A stretch of DNA of 64,000 bases, taken from assembly GCF_022770205.1 (NCBI RefSeq), contig NZ_JALEIK010000018.1, forward strand, positions 1 to 64,000. Reading direction: 5' to 3'. The stretch comes from Helicobacter sp. Lineage in GTDB: Bacteria > Campylobacterota > Campylobacteria > Campylobacterales > Helicobacteraceae. Below, piece by piece: positions 9,399 through 17,444 of this stretch (the first letter of the stretch is position 1; each line of letters starts with the position of its first letter). Made by a program: the position numbers and the translations under genes. The notes beneath the pieces were generated by a model. That model was given only the letters and a program-made list of their open reading frames with translations, made no database searches and had not been told where the DNA came from.

Positions 9399-9826
9399 GA
9401 ATCTTTTTCTTAGTTTTTTTTATTTTTTATGTTGCAATTACAGATATTTATTACCTTTTGCCGCCACTTTTTGGGGTAGCCTATGTTCTAGCGCAAGAAA
9501 AATATGAAGAAAAAAACTTTGGAATCTTCTACATTTTAATTCCTCTTTTTATTTATTTTGAAGCAAATAAAGGGCTACCCTTCCTTAGCACGCTTTTATT
9601 TATGCTCTTCTCTTTTAAGATTCTACTCCCAAAGTTCCGTAAATTCTTTGGCTTTAGCAAGATTTTCATTCCATTATTTATTTTTTATGCATATTTTGGT
9701 TATTTTGCTTTCCTTTACTTTTTTGGATGGCTTTTTGATGCATCCATTCCAGAATTTTCTTGGCTTTTAGCACTCTATGCTGGAATTGAAATGTTTTTAA
9801 TTTGGATTTTTTTGTGGATTTTATAG
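9347..9826 (+). CDS. polytopic membrane protein upstream of PBP2, possibly MreD-like
   Basis: About 159 residues with five or so hydrophobic segments and a high Phe/Tyr content. It overlaps the preceding GNAT gene and ends one base before mrdA, so it is probably co-expressed with PBP2. Position before mrdA and size suggest an MreD-type elongasome protein, but no family motif was recognised. The start is uncertain; in-frame ATGs at 9347 and 9365 are both possible. Confidence 0.6.
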   Translation: MQTLSTMRRNSTDKRNLRIFFLVFFIFYVAITDIYYLLPPLFGVAYVLAQEKYEEKNFGIFYILIPLFIYFEANKGLPFLSTLLFMLFSFKILLPKFRKFFGFSKIFIPLFIFYAYFGYFAFLYFFGWLFDASIPEFSWLLALYAGIEMFLIWIFLWIL

Positions 9827-11674
9827 ATGAACGCACGCATTATTTTAGTCTTTAGCATTTTTGTGTTGTTTTGGCTTTTACTGCTTGTTAGAATCTTTGA
9901 CATTAGCATTTTAGAACATCATAATTTTGAAGAGCAAGCAAGTAAAAATATGCTCCGCCAAGAACCCATTGCTCCCATTCGCGGGCAGATTTTAGACCGC
10001 AACGGATTGCCTCTTGCAACAAATACCGTAGGCTTTAGCATTTCTTTGCCCCCACGCCTATCTTTACGCACTAATTTGCCCCTTTTAGAGCAAGAGATAG
10101 AAAAACTTTTAGTCTTTTTTCCAGAATACTCTAAAGAAGAGCTAATTAAGAAATACCGCCAAAAAGATTCCCCTTATAATCACGAATTTATTTCTGTGAT
10201 TGATTTTGTAGAACATAGCACAATTTTAAAACATTATCCCAAACTTAGCCGAAGTGATACACTGCGCATAATCCCTCTAGCGCGCCGATTTTATCCTAAC
10301 CACACAGCAGCTTCCCATATCATTGGTTATGTTAGTCGCGCCAACCAACAAGACATTGAGCGTCAGCCCATTGCCAAATACACAGGGCATATTGGCAAAG
10401 AAGGATTAGAACGCCAATATGATACCTTTTTGCAAGGAGAGCTTGGTGAGCGTGTGGTAAAAGTTACCGCCCTCAATCAAGAAGTGGGCGTGCTTTCCTA
10501 TAAAGAAGCTGTTGAAAACCGCAATCTTATTACAACCCTTGATATAAAACTCCAAAAAACAATGGATTCCATCTTTACAGATAAAAATGGTGCAGCTATC
10601 ATTATGGACATACACAATGGCGAGATTCTAGCAGCAGGAAGCTATCCAGAATACGATTTAAACCATTTTGTAGGCGGAATCTCTTATGAGAATTGGAATG
10701 CCCTGCGTGGTAACCCCCATAAACCTCTAATTAATAAATTTATAAATGGCTTATATCCTCCCGGTTCTGTGGTAAAGATGGGAATGGGATTAGCACTTTT
10801 AGAGTATGCTGATATTGATGAAAATACAGAAATTAAAACCCCACCTTTCATTGAATTAGGTGGGCGCAAATTTCGCGATTGGAAAAAGGAGGGGCACGGC
10901 AGTGCTGATTTATACAAGGCAATCAAACGCAGTGTGGATGTGTATTTTTATATCCTAGCCCAGCGCACAGACTTTGAAAACATTGCTAATGTATTAAAAA
11001 AAATGGGTTTAGGCACAAAAACAGGAGTGGATTTACCCAATGAATTTGCCGGAATCGTGCCAAGCCCCTCCTTTAAAAAAAAGCGTTATAAACAAGAATG
11101 GTATTTAGGCGATAGTGTTGTTAGCTCTATTGGACAAGGGCTCTTTCTAACCACACCCTTACAAATTGCAAACTACACCGCCCTAATTGCAAGCGGCAAG
11201 CTCCCTACTCCCCATTTTGTCAAAAATACACAAGAAACACCACCAAAAGATGTGTTAAATGCCTTTGAACAAAGCAAACTCCCAGCCTTGCGTGAAGGAA
11301 TGCGCCAAGTGTGTTCTGAAATTGGCGGCACAGCAAACTACACGACAAGAGAATCTAAAGCTTATTTAGCCTGCAAAACGGGAACTGCACAAGTTGTTGG
11401 AATCTCTCAAGAAGACAAAGCAAGAATCAAAGAAGAGGATATGGACTATTTTCACCGCTCCCAAGCTTGGATTACAGGATTTTTACCAGCAGATAATCCG
11501 CGCTATGTGATCACCATCATTGTAGAACACGGCGGAAGTGGTAGCGGAGCTGGTGGTCCTGTGCTTGCAAAACTCTCAAATGCGCTTGTGGATTTAGGCT
11601 ATGTAAAGCCCTACAAAAAAAATTTCAAAGCTCCGAGTCAAAACGATTTGAATTTTGAATTAGAAGCGCAATGA
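9827..11674 (+). CDS. mrdA: penicillin-binding protein 2 (peptidoglycan D,D-transpeptidase)
   Basis: Cross-links peptidoglycan during elongation and sets rod or helical shape. One N-terminal transmembrane helix (about 5-25), a PBP dimerisation domain with RGQILDRNG near 47, then the transpeptidase domain: SVVK with the acyl-serine at about 313, and KTGT at about 516. 615 residues, full length. It follows the membrane protein immediately and is followed by coaBC. Confidence 0.95.
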   Translation: MNARIILVFSIFVLFWLLLLVRIFDISILEHHNFEEQASKNMLRQEPIAPIRGQILDRNGLPLATNTVGFSISLPPRLSLRTNLPLLEQEIEKLLVFFPEYSKEELIKKYRQKDSPYNHEFISVIDFVEHSTILKHYPKLSRSDTLRIIPLARRFYPNHTAASHIIGYVSRANQQDIERQPIAKYTGHIGKEGLERQYDTFLQGELGERVVKVTALNQEVGVLSYKEAVENRNLITTLDIKLQKTMDSIFTDKNGAAIIMDIHNGEILAAGSYPEYDLNHFVGGISYENWNALRGNPHKPLINKFINGLYPPGSVVKMGMGLALLEYADIDENTEIKTPPFIELGGRKFRDWKKEGHGSADLYKAIKRSVDVYFYILAQRTDFENIANVLKKMGLGTKTGVDLPNEFAGIVPSPSFKKKRYKQEWYLGDSVVSSIGQGLFLTTPLQIANYTALIASGKLPTPHFVKNTQETPPKDVLNAFEQSKLPALREGMRQVCSEIGGTANYTTRESKAYLACKTGTAQVVGISQEDKARIKEEDMDYFHRSQAWITGFLPADNPRYVITIIVEHGGSGSGAGGPVLAKLSNALVDLGYVKPYKKNFKAPSQNDLNFELEAQ

Positions 11675-11687
11675 TAAAGGGAAAAGA

Positions 11688-12920
11688 ATGGAACAGCTAA
11701 ATCAAACAATCCAAAGCTTAGGACAACTCTTAAAAGATAAAAAAATTGCACTTGGCGTGTGTGGTAGCGTAGCAATTTACAAAAGCTTAGAATTAATTAG
11801 AATCTTACAAAAGCTAGGAGCAAGCGTGCGTGTGGTAATGAGCAAAGGAGCGCAGGATTTTATCCAACCCTTACTCTTTGAAGCCATTTCACATCATAGC
11901 GTACTAACGCAGAACACACAAAGTTGGGGAGAGATTCCTCACAATCACATTGAACTTGCCACTTGGGCAGATGCCTTTGTAATTGCCCCCTGCAGTGCAA
12001 ATACGCTTAATAAAATCGCCTATGGAATTGCAGATAATGTGCTGTTAGAAAGTTTTTTAGCCTTTGATAAAATAAAACTCATAGCCCCAGCAGCAAATAC
12101 AAAAATGCTAGAAAACAAGGCAACTATGGAATCTCTAGCGATTTTACAGCAAAGAGAAATGGCACTCATAGCCCCTCAATGCAAAGAGTTAGCGTGCCAA
12201 ACAATTGGAAATGGCGCATTAGCAGAGCCTTTAGAAATTGCCTATCAAATCTTGCGCGCCTTTTATCAAAACCCTTTTTGGAAGCAGGCGTGTGTGTGTG
12301 TCAGTGGTGGCAGCAGCAAGGAAAGTATTGATGCAGTGCGCTATCTCTCTAATGATTCTAGCGGCAAAATGGGAGCTAGCATTGCCCTTGCTGCCTATTT
12401 TTTAGGGGCTAAAGTGGAGTTTATAAGCTCAAAATTCCCTTTTATCCTGCCCTTAGAAATAACAATCAAAAAGGTAGAATCCACACAAGAGTATTTAAAA
12501 GCCATCCAACAATGGCAAAAGTTGGAATCTAAAACACAAAATTTTTTGTTTATGAGCGCAGCAATTAGCGATTATATCCCTAAAAATCAAATTAAAGAGA
12601 AGTTAAAAAAGCAAGAATTAGGACAAGTTTGGAATCTCTCATTAATTGAAAACCAAGACATTTTAGCAACACTCTCTAAAACACAAAAAACCATCGGCTT
12701 TAAGTTAGAATCCAAAGATGGAATCCAAAACGCAAAAGAAGCCCTAAAAAACAAGGGCTTAGACGCCATTTGTCTAAACACCATCACACAAGAACATAAT
12801 CCCTTAAATGCTAACAACAATCAACTTTTATGGATGAGCAATACATTGACGAAAGATTTAGGATTGTGCGATAAACTAAGTTTAGCATTTAAAATTTTAG
12901 AACAGGCAGAGCATTTATGA
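11688..12920 (+). CDS. coaBC: bifunctional phosphopantothenoylcysteine decarboxylase / phosphopantothenate-cysteine ligase
   Basis: Two consecutive steps of coenzyme A synthesis. The N-terminal flavoprotein half has GVCGSVAIYKSLELIRILQ, the decarboxylase His in FEAISHHSV and the PAANTKML block. The C-terminal CoaB half has a VSGGSSKESID-type nucleotide region and IGFKLES. 410 residues. AAAGGGAAAAG precedes the ATG. It overlaps the next gene by 4 bases. Confidence 0.93.
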   Translation: MEQLNQTIQSLGQLLKDKKIALGVCGSVAIYKSLELIRILQKLGASVRVVMSKGAQDFIQPLLFEAISHHSVLTQNTQSWGEIPHNHIELATWADAFVIAPCSANTLNKIAYGIADNVLLESFLAFDKIKLIAPAANTKMLENKATMESLAILQQREMALIAPQCKELACQTIGNGALAEPLEIAYQILRAFYQNPFWKQACVCVSGGSSKESIDAVRYLSNDSSGKMGASIALAAYFLGAKVEFISSKFPFILPLEITIKKVESTQEYLKAIQQWQKLESKTQNFLFMSAAISDYIPKNQIKEKLKKQELGQVWNLSLIENQDILATLSKTQKTIGFKLESKDGIQNAKEALKNKGLDAICLNTITQEHNPLNANNNQLLWMSNTLTKDLGLCDKLSLAFKILEQAEHL

Positions 12921-13672
12921 TTAAGCAATTGCACCAACTAGCCCAAGTGCAAAACACACTCCAAAACTCCGCTAAAACAACGCAATTCAACGCCACATTG
13001 CCCATTAAGCTTGAAGTGATGGAAAAGCTCCAAGGCATTCGCTATATGCTAAAAGTGGGCAACACAGCAATGAAAACAAAAAGCCTAAAAGAACTCCAAA
13101 TTGGCGGCAAATATTGGGCGATGATGGGACGCACAAGCACAGGCTCTATCACACTTTCAAACCTTATTAAACAGCCAAATTTACTCAAAGATTCCAACAT
13201 TCCTTTAAAACTCAATGAAAAAACTCTAGAGCAGTTTTTAAAAAATAGTGAAAATCCCTTTGATGTGATGAAGGGCTTTTTAACCGAACGCCTAGCAAAT
13301 GCGGAATCCAAATGGGAGTTTGCCTTTCTTAGCCATATGCTAATGTCCCTAAGGCATAAGGTTTTAACCCTACCACTCCGCTATGATGACAGCAAAGATG
13401 GTTTTATGCAGCTCAAAAAAAAACGCATAAAAGAGCAAGAATGCTTAGAATTTTATTCTGTATTTTCAAACTTAGGCGCAACTTGGGGCTTACTTTGGGA
13501 CTTTAAAGAAGGCGTGCGCTTAGATATTAGCGTAATGTATGAGAGTGTAGCAAATCTTTTGCGTAGAAATTTAGATACTTTAGCTTTTATTCAAAAAACA
13601 CACATCAATGTTAATAGCAATATTGTGCCACTTTATGAGTTTAGCGACTCTTTGTTGGATTTAGAGGGCTAA
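12917..13672 (+). CDS. protein of unknown function between coaBC and uppS
   Basis: 251 residues, soluble, without signal peptide or membrane segment. The N-terminal third is polar, and about 25-60 looks like a small beta barrel (LEVMEKLQGIRYMLKVG). The centre is helical with FLTERLANAESKWEFAFLSHML. It overlaps coaBC and abuts uppS directly, so it is probably translated with both. The overall plan faintly recalls flagellar hook-length proteins, but no motif supports that and I do not assign a function. Confidence 0.7.
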   Translation: MIKQLHQLAQVQNTLQNSAKTTQFNATLPIKLEVMEKLQGIRYMLKVGNTAMKTKSLKELQIGGKYWAMMGRTSTGSITLSNLIKQPNLLKDSNIPLKLNEKTLEQFLKNSENPFDVMKGFLTERLANAESKWEFAFLSHMLMSLRHKVLTLPLRYDDSKDGFMQLKKKRIKEQECLEFYSVFSNLGATWGLLWDFKEGVRLDISVMYESVANLLRRNLDTLAFIQKTHINVNSNIVPLYEFSDSLLDLEG

Positions 13673-14350
13673 ATGCCAAAACATCTAGCAATCATTATGG
13701 ATGGGAATGGTAGATGGGCTAAAAAACATCTTAAAACACGCACTTTTGGACATAAGGCTGGAGCACAAAAAATCCAACAAATCACAGAGTTTTGCGCCAA
13801 ATATGGAATCGCTTTTTTAAGTCTTTATGCGTTTTCAACAGAAAATTGGAAACGCCCAAAAACTGAAGTAAACTTTCTAATGCGCTTGCTTGAAGAATAT
13901 TTAGATTCTAAATTTACTACTTATTTAAACAATAATATCATCTTTAAAGCCATCGGCGATTTAAGCATTTTTAGCACGCAATTACAAGAAAAAATCTGCT
14001 CTTTAGAACTTGCCACAAAAGAGCAATGCAGTGGCTTAACACAAATCCTAGCCTTAAATTATGGCTCACAAGATGAGTTGCGTCGCGCCTTTTTAAAGCT
14101 TTCTGCTTTACGCCTTGAAACACTTAGCATTGAAGCCATTGAAAATGCCCTTGATACTGCTAAGATTCCGCCTGTGGATATGCTAGTACGCACAGGCGGA
14201 GAGATGCGCCTTTCAAACTTCCTTTTATGGCAGAGCGCCTATGCAGAATTGTTTTTCACACAAACACTTTGGCCAGATTTTAGCAAAGAAGAGTTAGAAT
14301 CAATGCTTTTAGCATTTAAAACCCGCAATCGCCGCTTTGGAGGCTTGTAA
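13673..14350 (+). CDS. uppS: undecaprenyl diphosphate synthase
   Basis: A cis-prenyltransferase making the C55 lipid carrier for peptidoglycan and O-antigen or capsule sugars. The N-terminal HLAIIMDGNGRWA carries the catalytic Asp. SLYAFSTENWKRP and the C-terminal RTGGEMRLSNFLLWQ block are diagnostic. 225 residues. It starts directly after the stop of the preceding gene. Confidence 0.96.
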   Translation: MPKHLAIIMDGNGRWAKKHLKTRTFGHKAGAQKIQQITEFCAKYGIAFLSLYAFSTENWKRPKTEVNFLMRLLEEYLDSKFTTYLNNNIIFKAIGDLSIFSTQLQEKICSLELATKEQCSGLTQILALNYGSQDELRRAFLKLSALRLETLSIEAIENALDTAKIPPVDMLVRTGGEMRLSNFLLWQSAYAELFFTQTLWPDFSKEELESMLLAFKTRNRRFGGL

Positions 14351-14364
14351 TTTAAGGATATATA

Positions 14365-15006
14365 ATGCTATCTTTTGAACTTCTTTTTGTCTATCTTATC
14401 TCAATCATCACGCTTATTGCTACGCCCGGACCTGTTGTTGCCCTTGTGATTAAAAATGCTTTGCAAAATCCACAAAATAGCTTTAAAAGCGCATTTTTTA
14501 CCATCTGTGGCACAAATCTTGGCTCACTTGTGCTAATCTCTCTAAGCATTGCCGTAATTTTAGGCGCGACACGCATTTCAAGCCTTGCGCTATCACTACT
14601 TAGCCTGCTTGGCTCTTGCTTTATCTTTTATCTAGGATTTAGCTCCCTTTTTGCTAGCAAAGCCAAAGAGCAGCCTAGTAACTCCACCCCACACACGCAA
14701 TTGACTCTTAGAAAATGCTTTATGCAAGGGCTTTTTCTAAGCCTTAGCAATCCTAAGGATATTTTGTTTTTCATCGCATTTTTTCCGCAATTTATAGGCA
14801 TAACAGATTCTATAATCTTTAGCATTATTCTTTTAGCATTCCTTTGGATATTGCTTGATTTTAGCTTACTTCTTATTCTTAGCTATTTCGCACAAAAAGC
14901 AAAACTAGAGAGATTCCAAAGGCTTATCACCCTTTTTAGCGACCTTGTGCTATGTGGCATAGGAATTGTAGGAATTATTTATGGAATCTCCCATTTAATG
15001 CTATAA
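14365..15006 (+). CDS. LysE/RhtB-family amino-acid exporter
   Basis: A 213-residue protein with six predicted transmembrane segments. The N-terminal pattern (TLIATPGPVVALVIKNAL) is the LysE/RhtB signature, and GLFLSLSNPKDILFFIAFFPQF is the second conserved block. The exported amino acid cannot be told. The last codons contain an extended -10 promoter for the next gene. Confidence 0.88.
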   Translation: MLSFELLFVYLISIITLIATPGPVVALVIKNALQNPQNSFKSAFFTICGTNLGSLVLISLSIAVILGATRISSLALSLLSLLGSCFIFYLGFSSLFASKAKEQPSNSTPHTQLTLRKCFMQGLFLSLSNPKDILFFIAFFPQFIGITDSIIFSIILLAFLWILLDFSLLLILSYFAQKAKLERFQRLITLFSDLVLCGIGIVGIIYGISHLML

Positions 15007-15007
15007 T
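14999..15007 (+). promoter_or_regulatory. extended -10 promoter in front of the poly-C tract
   Basis: TGCTATAAT is a perfect extended -10 (TGnTATAAT). It overlaps the LysE stop codon. Transcription would begin near 15014, about 11 bases before the poly-C tract, which therefore lies in the 5' leader or first codons of the transglutaminase-like mRNA. Confidence 0.65.
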
Positions 15008-15024
15008 CTTAATCCATTAATTTG

Positions 15025-15035
15025 CCCCCCCCCCC
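15025..15035 (+). repeat. poly-C tract, 11 bases
   Basis: Eleven Cs preceded by TTTG and followed by GCAC, just downstream of an extended -10 promoter. The downstream frame is open through the tract but has no start codon upstream at this length. With 10 or 13 Cs a TTG at 15022 would come into frame. Confidence 0.95.
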
Positions 15036-15127
15036 GCACACCAGCAACAAAAGATTTAGACAAACTTCTTAATACTTTAAAACAAAATTTTAACAAACAA
15101 GAAAAACACTTACAACAAGAATTACAA

Positions 15128-15685
15128 GTGCGTGGGATCCAAAAAGAACTCGCCATCTATTTGTATTTAAACGACTTTATCCACAAAACCAAGCACTACA
15201 CGCCAAACGATATTCAAGAAAACATAGATTTTAAAAATCTCTATGAATATTTTACAAAGCTAGAATACGGACATTGCGGGCAAAAACCCTATGCGCTCTT
15301 TTGGCTTTTGGAGTATTTTGGATTAGAATCGCACGCGATAGGATACTCTGATATTTTAGGCTGGTCGCACGGATTTTTAGAAGTTAAAACCCACAATCAA
15401 TGGCAGATTTTAGACCCAACCTTTAATGTCTTTTTTAATATCGGCATAGAAGATATTATCCAAGATCCCTATTGCAAACGCAAAATCCTAAGCCTATATT
15501 CTAATGAGTTTTACACAGATTCCACGCAAGACTACGAAGATTTTGTTCAAACAATCATTGATGCAAACACGCACACAACTTTTAAATACAATAGGGAATG
15601 GTTTATGTTTATGGGATTTTATCCCTTTGTTCCACCAATTTTAACCTTTAATCTTAGCAAACCAGAATCCAAAAAACCTCTATGA
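15128..15685 (+). CDS. transglutaminase-like protein, 5' end apparently phase-variable
   Basis: The conserved part contains a Cys-His-Asp triad of the transglutaminase/papain-like fold: GHCGQKPYALFWLL (Cys50), WSHGFLEV (His81) and ILDPTFN (Asp96), numbered from the GTG at 15128. The same frame is open back to 15026 and reads as a Lys/Gln/Leu-rich helical stretch, so the true N-terminus is probably longer and passes through the poly-C tract. At 11 Cs no ATG, GTG or TTG lies upstream in frame, so full-length product is likely OFF. The substrate is unknown; a role in surface modification is inferred only from the phase-variable context. Confidence 0.6.
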   Translation: MRGIQKELAIYLYLNDFIHKTKHYTPNDIQENIDFKNLYEYFTKLEYGHCGQKPYALFWLLEYFGLESHAIGYSDILGWSHGFLEVKTHNQWQILDPTFNVFFNIGIEDIIQDPYCKRKILSLYSNEFYTDSTQDYEDFVQTIIDANTHTTFKYNREWFMFMGFYPFVPPILTFNLSKPESKKPL

Positions 15686-15790
15686 TATTCGCCAAGATAG
15701 TCGCTACCAATTTGTCTAAACTTCAAGTTTAAGGTGCTATTTTAATTTTGCTTATGCTAAAATCCCAAGATTTTAACACAAGGTTTTAAG

Positions 15791-17140
15791 ATGCTACGAT
15801 TTGCACCAAGCCCAACAGGCGATATGCACACAGGAAATTTGCGTGCCGCTGTGTTTAACTACATTTTAGCCAAGCAACGCAATGAGAAATTTTTGCTCCG
15901 CATTGAAGACACAGATATAGCGCGCAACATTGAAGGCAAAGACAAAGATATTATGTTTTTGCTCAATCTTTTTGGCATCACTTGGGATAATCTTGTGTAT
16001 CAAAGCCATAATTTTGAACGCCATCGCCAATTAGCAGAGTATTTAATCCAACAAAAAAACGCATTTTATTGCTATTGCACAAAGGAATTTTTAGACAATA
16101 AACGCGAAATTGCAAAGGCAAACCACCAAGCATTCCGCTATGATGACTCTTGGGCAGAGCTTGAAAAAGACAAAAATCCACGCCCTGTTGTGCGTTTAAA
16201 AGCCCCTAGCAAGCAAATATCATTCCACGATGCCATTAAAGGAGATATTGTTTTTGCGCCTAATGAAATTGAGAGTTTTATCATCTTAAAAGAAGATGGA
16301 ATCCCAACTTATAATTTTGCCTGTGCGGTTGATGATATGCTCTATGATATTGATTGTATCGTCCGTGGAGAAGATCATGTAAGTAATACGCCCAAACAAA
16401 TGCTAATCCACCATTATTTAAACTATGAAAAAACCATTAAATTTGCGCATTTGCCGATAATCCTTAATGAAGAAGGCAAAAAAATGAGCAAAAGGGATAA
16501 TGCTTCTAGTGTGCAATGGCTCTTAGATTGCGGGTTTTTGCCACAGGCGATTGTGAATTATCTCGTGCTAATGGGGAATAAAACGCCTTGTGAAGTCTTT
16601 AGCCTAAAGGATACTTTTAAATGGTTTGACATTACAAAAATCGCCAAAGCTCCGGCGCATTTTGATATTGATAAGCTAAAATTCCTAAATAGAGAGCATT
16701 TTAAAAAACTTAGCGAGCAAGATTTAGCAGTGCTTTTAGGCTATAAGGATTCCACAATTGGCGCATTAGCAAAGCTGTATTTACAAGAAGCAAGCACACT
16801 TAATGAAATCCGCCAAAAAGTGGACTGCATTTTTGCCAAAAAAGCCCTACTTTTAGAGCAAAAGTTGGAATCCAAAAACCAAGAAGCACAAGAGATTTTA
16901 GAATTTAAAGATTCTATTGATACTTTGCAACTAGCCCTTCTCTCTCTCTTAAAAGAACAAGATTTTAAAAGGGCAGAATTTAATTCCTTTAAAACACAGG
17001 CAATGCAAATAAGCGGATTAAAGGGCAAGCACTTCTTTAAGTCTTTGCGGTTTTTGCTAACAGGACACATACACGGACCAGAACTTAGCGACCTTTTTCC
17101 ATATTTGCGTTTGTATTTAGATGATATTTTAAGGAATTAA
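15791..17140 (+). CDS. gltX2: glutamyl-tRNA synthetase 2 (tRNA-Gln charging type)
   Basis: A class I aminoacyl-tRNA synthetase of 449 residues. The N-terminus MLRFAPSPTGDMHTGN contains the HIGH-type motif (HTGN here), and KKMSKRD is the KMSKS-type loop. The N-terminus matches the second Helicobacter enzyme (GltX2 in H. pylori), which mischarges tRNA-Gln with Glu for later amidation by GatCAB. Assignment to GltX2 rather than GltX1 rests on remembered N-terminal sequence. Confidence 0.88.
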   Translation: MLRFAPSPTGDMHTGNLRAAVFNYILAKQRNEKFLLRIEDTDIARNIEGKDKDIMFLLNLFGITWDNLVYQSHNFERHRQLAEYLIQQKNAFYCYCTKEFLDNKREIAKANHQAFRYDDSWAELEKDKNPRPVVRLKAPSKQISFHDAIKGDIVFAPNEIESFIILKEDGIPTYNFACAVDDMLYDIDCIVRGEDHVSNTPKQMLIHHYLNYEKTIKFAHLPIILNEEGKKMSKRDNASSVQWLLDCGFLPQAIVNYLVLMGNKTPCEVFSLKDTFKWFDITKIAKAPAHFDIDKLKFLNREHFKKLSEQDLAVLLGYKDSTIGALAKLYLQEASTLNEIRQKVDCIFAKKALLLEQKLESKNQEAQEILEFKDSIDTLQLALLSLLKEQDFKRAEFNSFKTQAMQISGLKGKHFFKSLRFLLTGHIHGPELSDLFPYLRLYLDDILRN

Positions 17141-17141
17141 A

Positions 17142-17435
17142 ATGATTTTAAGCACTTTTATTCAAGCCTTTGCGCAAATTTTAAGTATGGCAATCAACAT
17201 CTACATCTGGATCATTATCATTGCAGCCCTCATCTCTTGGGTGCGTCCAGACCCTTATAATCCTATTGTGCAGATTCTCTATCGTTTAACTGAACCGCTC
17301 TACACAAAAATTCGGCGCATTATTCCAACATCAATTGGTGGAGTGGATTTAACGCCAATTTTAGTCATTTTAGTGCTAAAATTCATTGATTTATTTGTTG
17401 TGCAACTTCTCTTTGAGTTTGCACGCAGTATCTAA
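17142..17435 (+). CDS. YggT-family membrane protein
   Basis: 97 residues with two hydrophobic segments. The conserved ISWVRPDPYNPIVQILYRLTEPLYTKIRRIIP is the YggT signature, followed by GVDLTPILVILVL. YggT proteins are linked to cell shape, division or osmotic tolerance without a settled activity. It sits two bases after gltX2 and ten before slt. Confidence 0.88.
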   Translation: MILSTFIQAFAQILSMAINIYIWIIIIAALISWVRPDPYNPIVQILYRLTEPLYTKIRRIIPTSIGGVDLTPILVILVLKFIDLFVVQLLFEFARSI

Positions 17436-17444
17436 AGGCTATTA

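Noticed and set aside
15004-15035. Fusion of the LysE-type exporter with the transglutaminase-like gene through the poly-C tract
   Set aside because: The exporter frame ends at 15006 before the tract, so no tract length can join the two.
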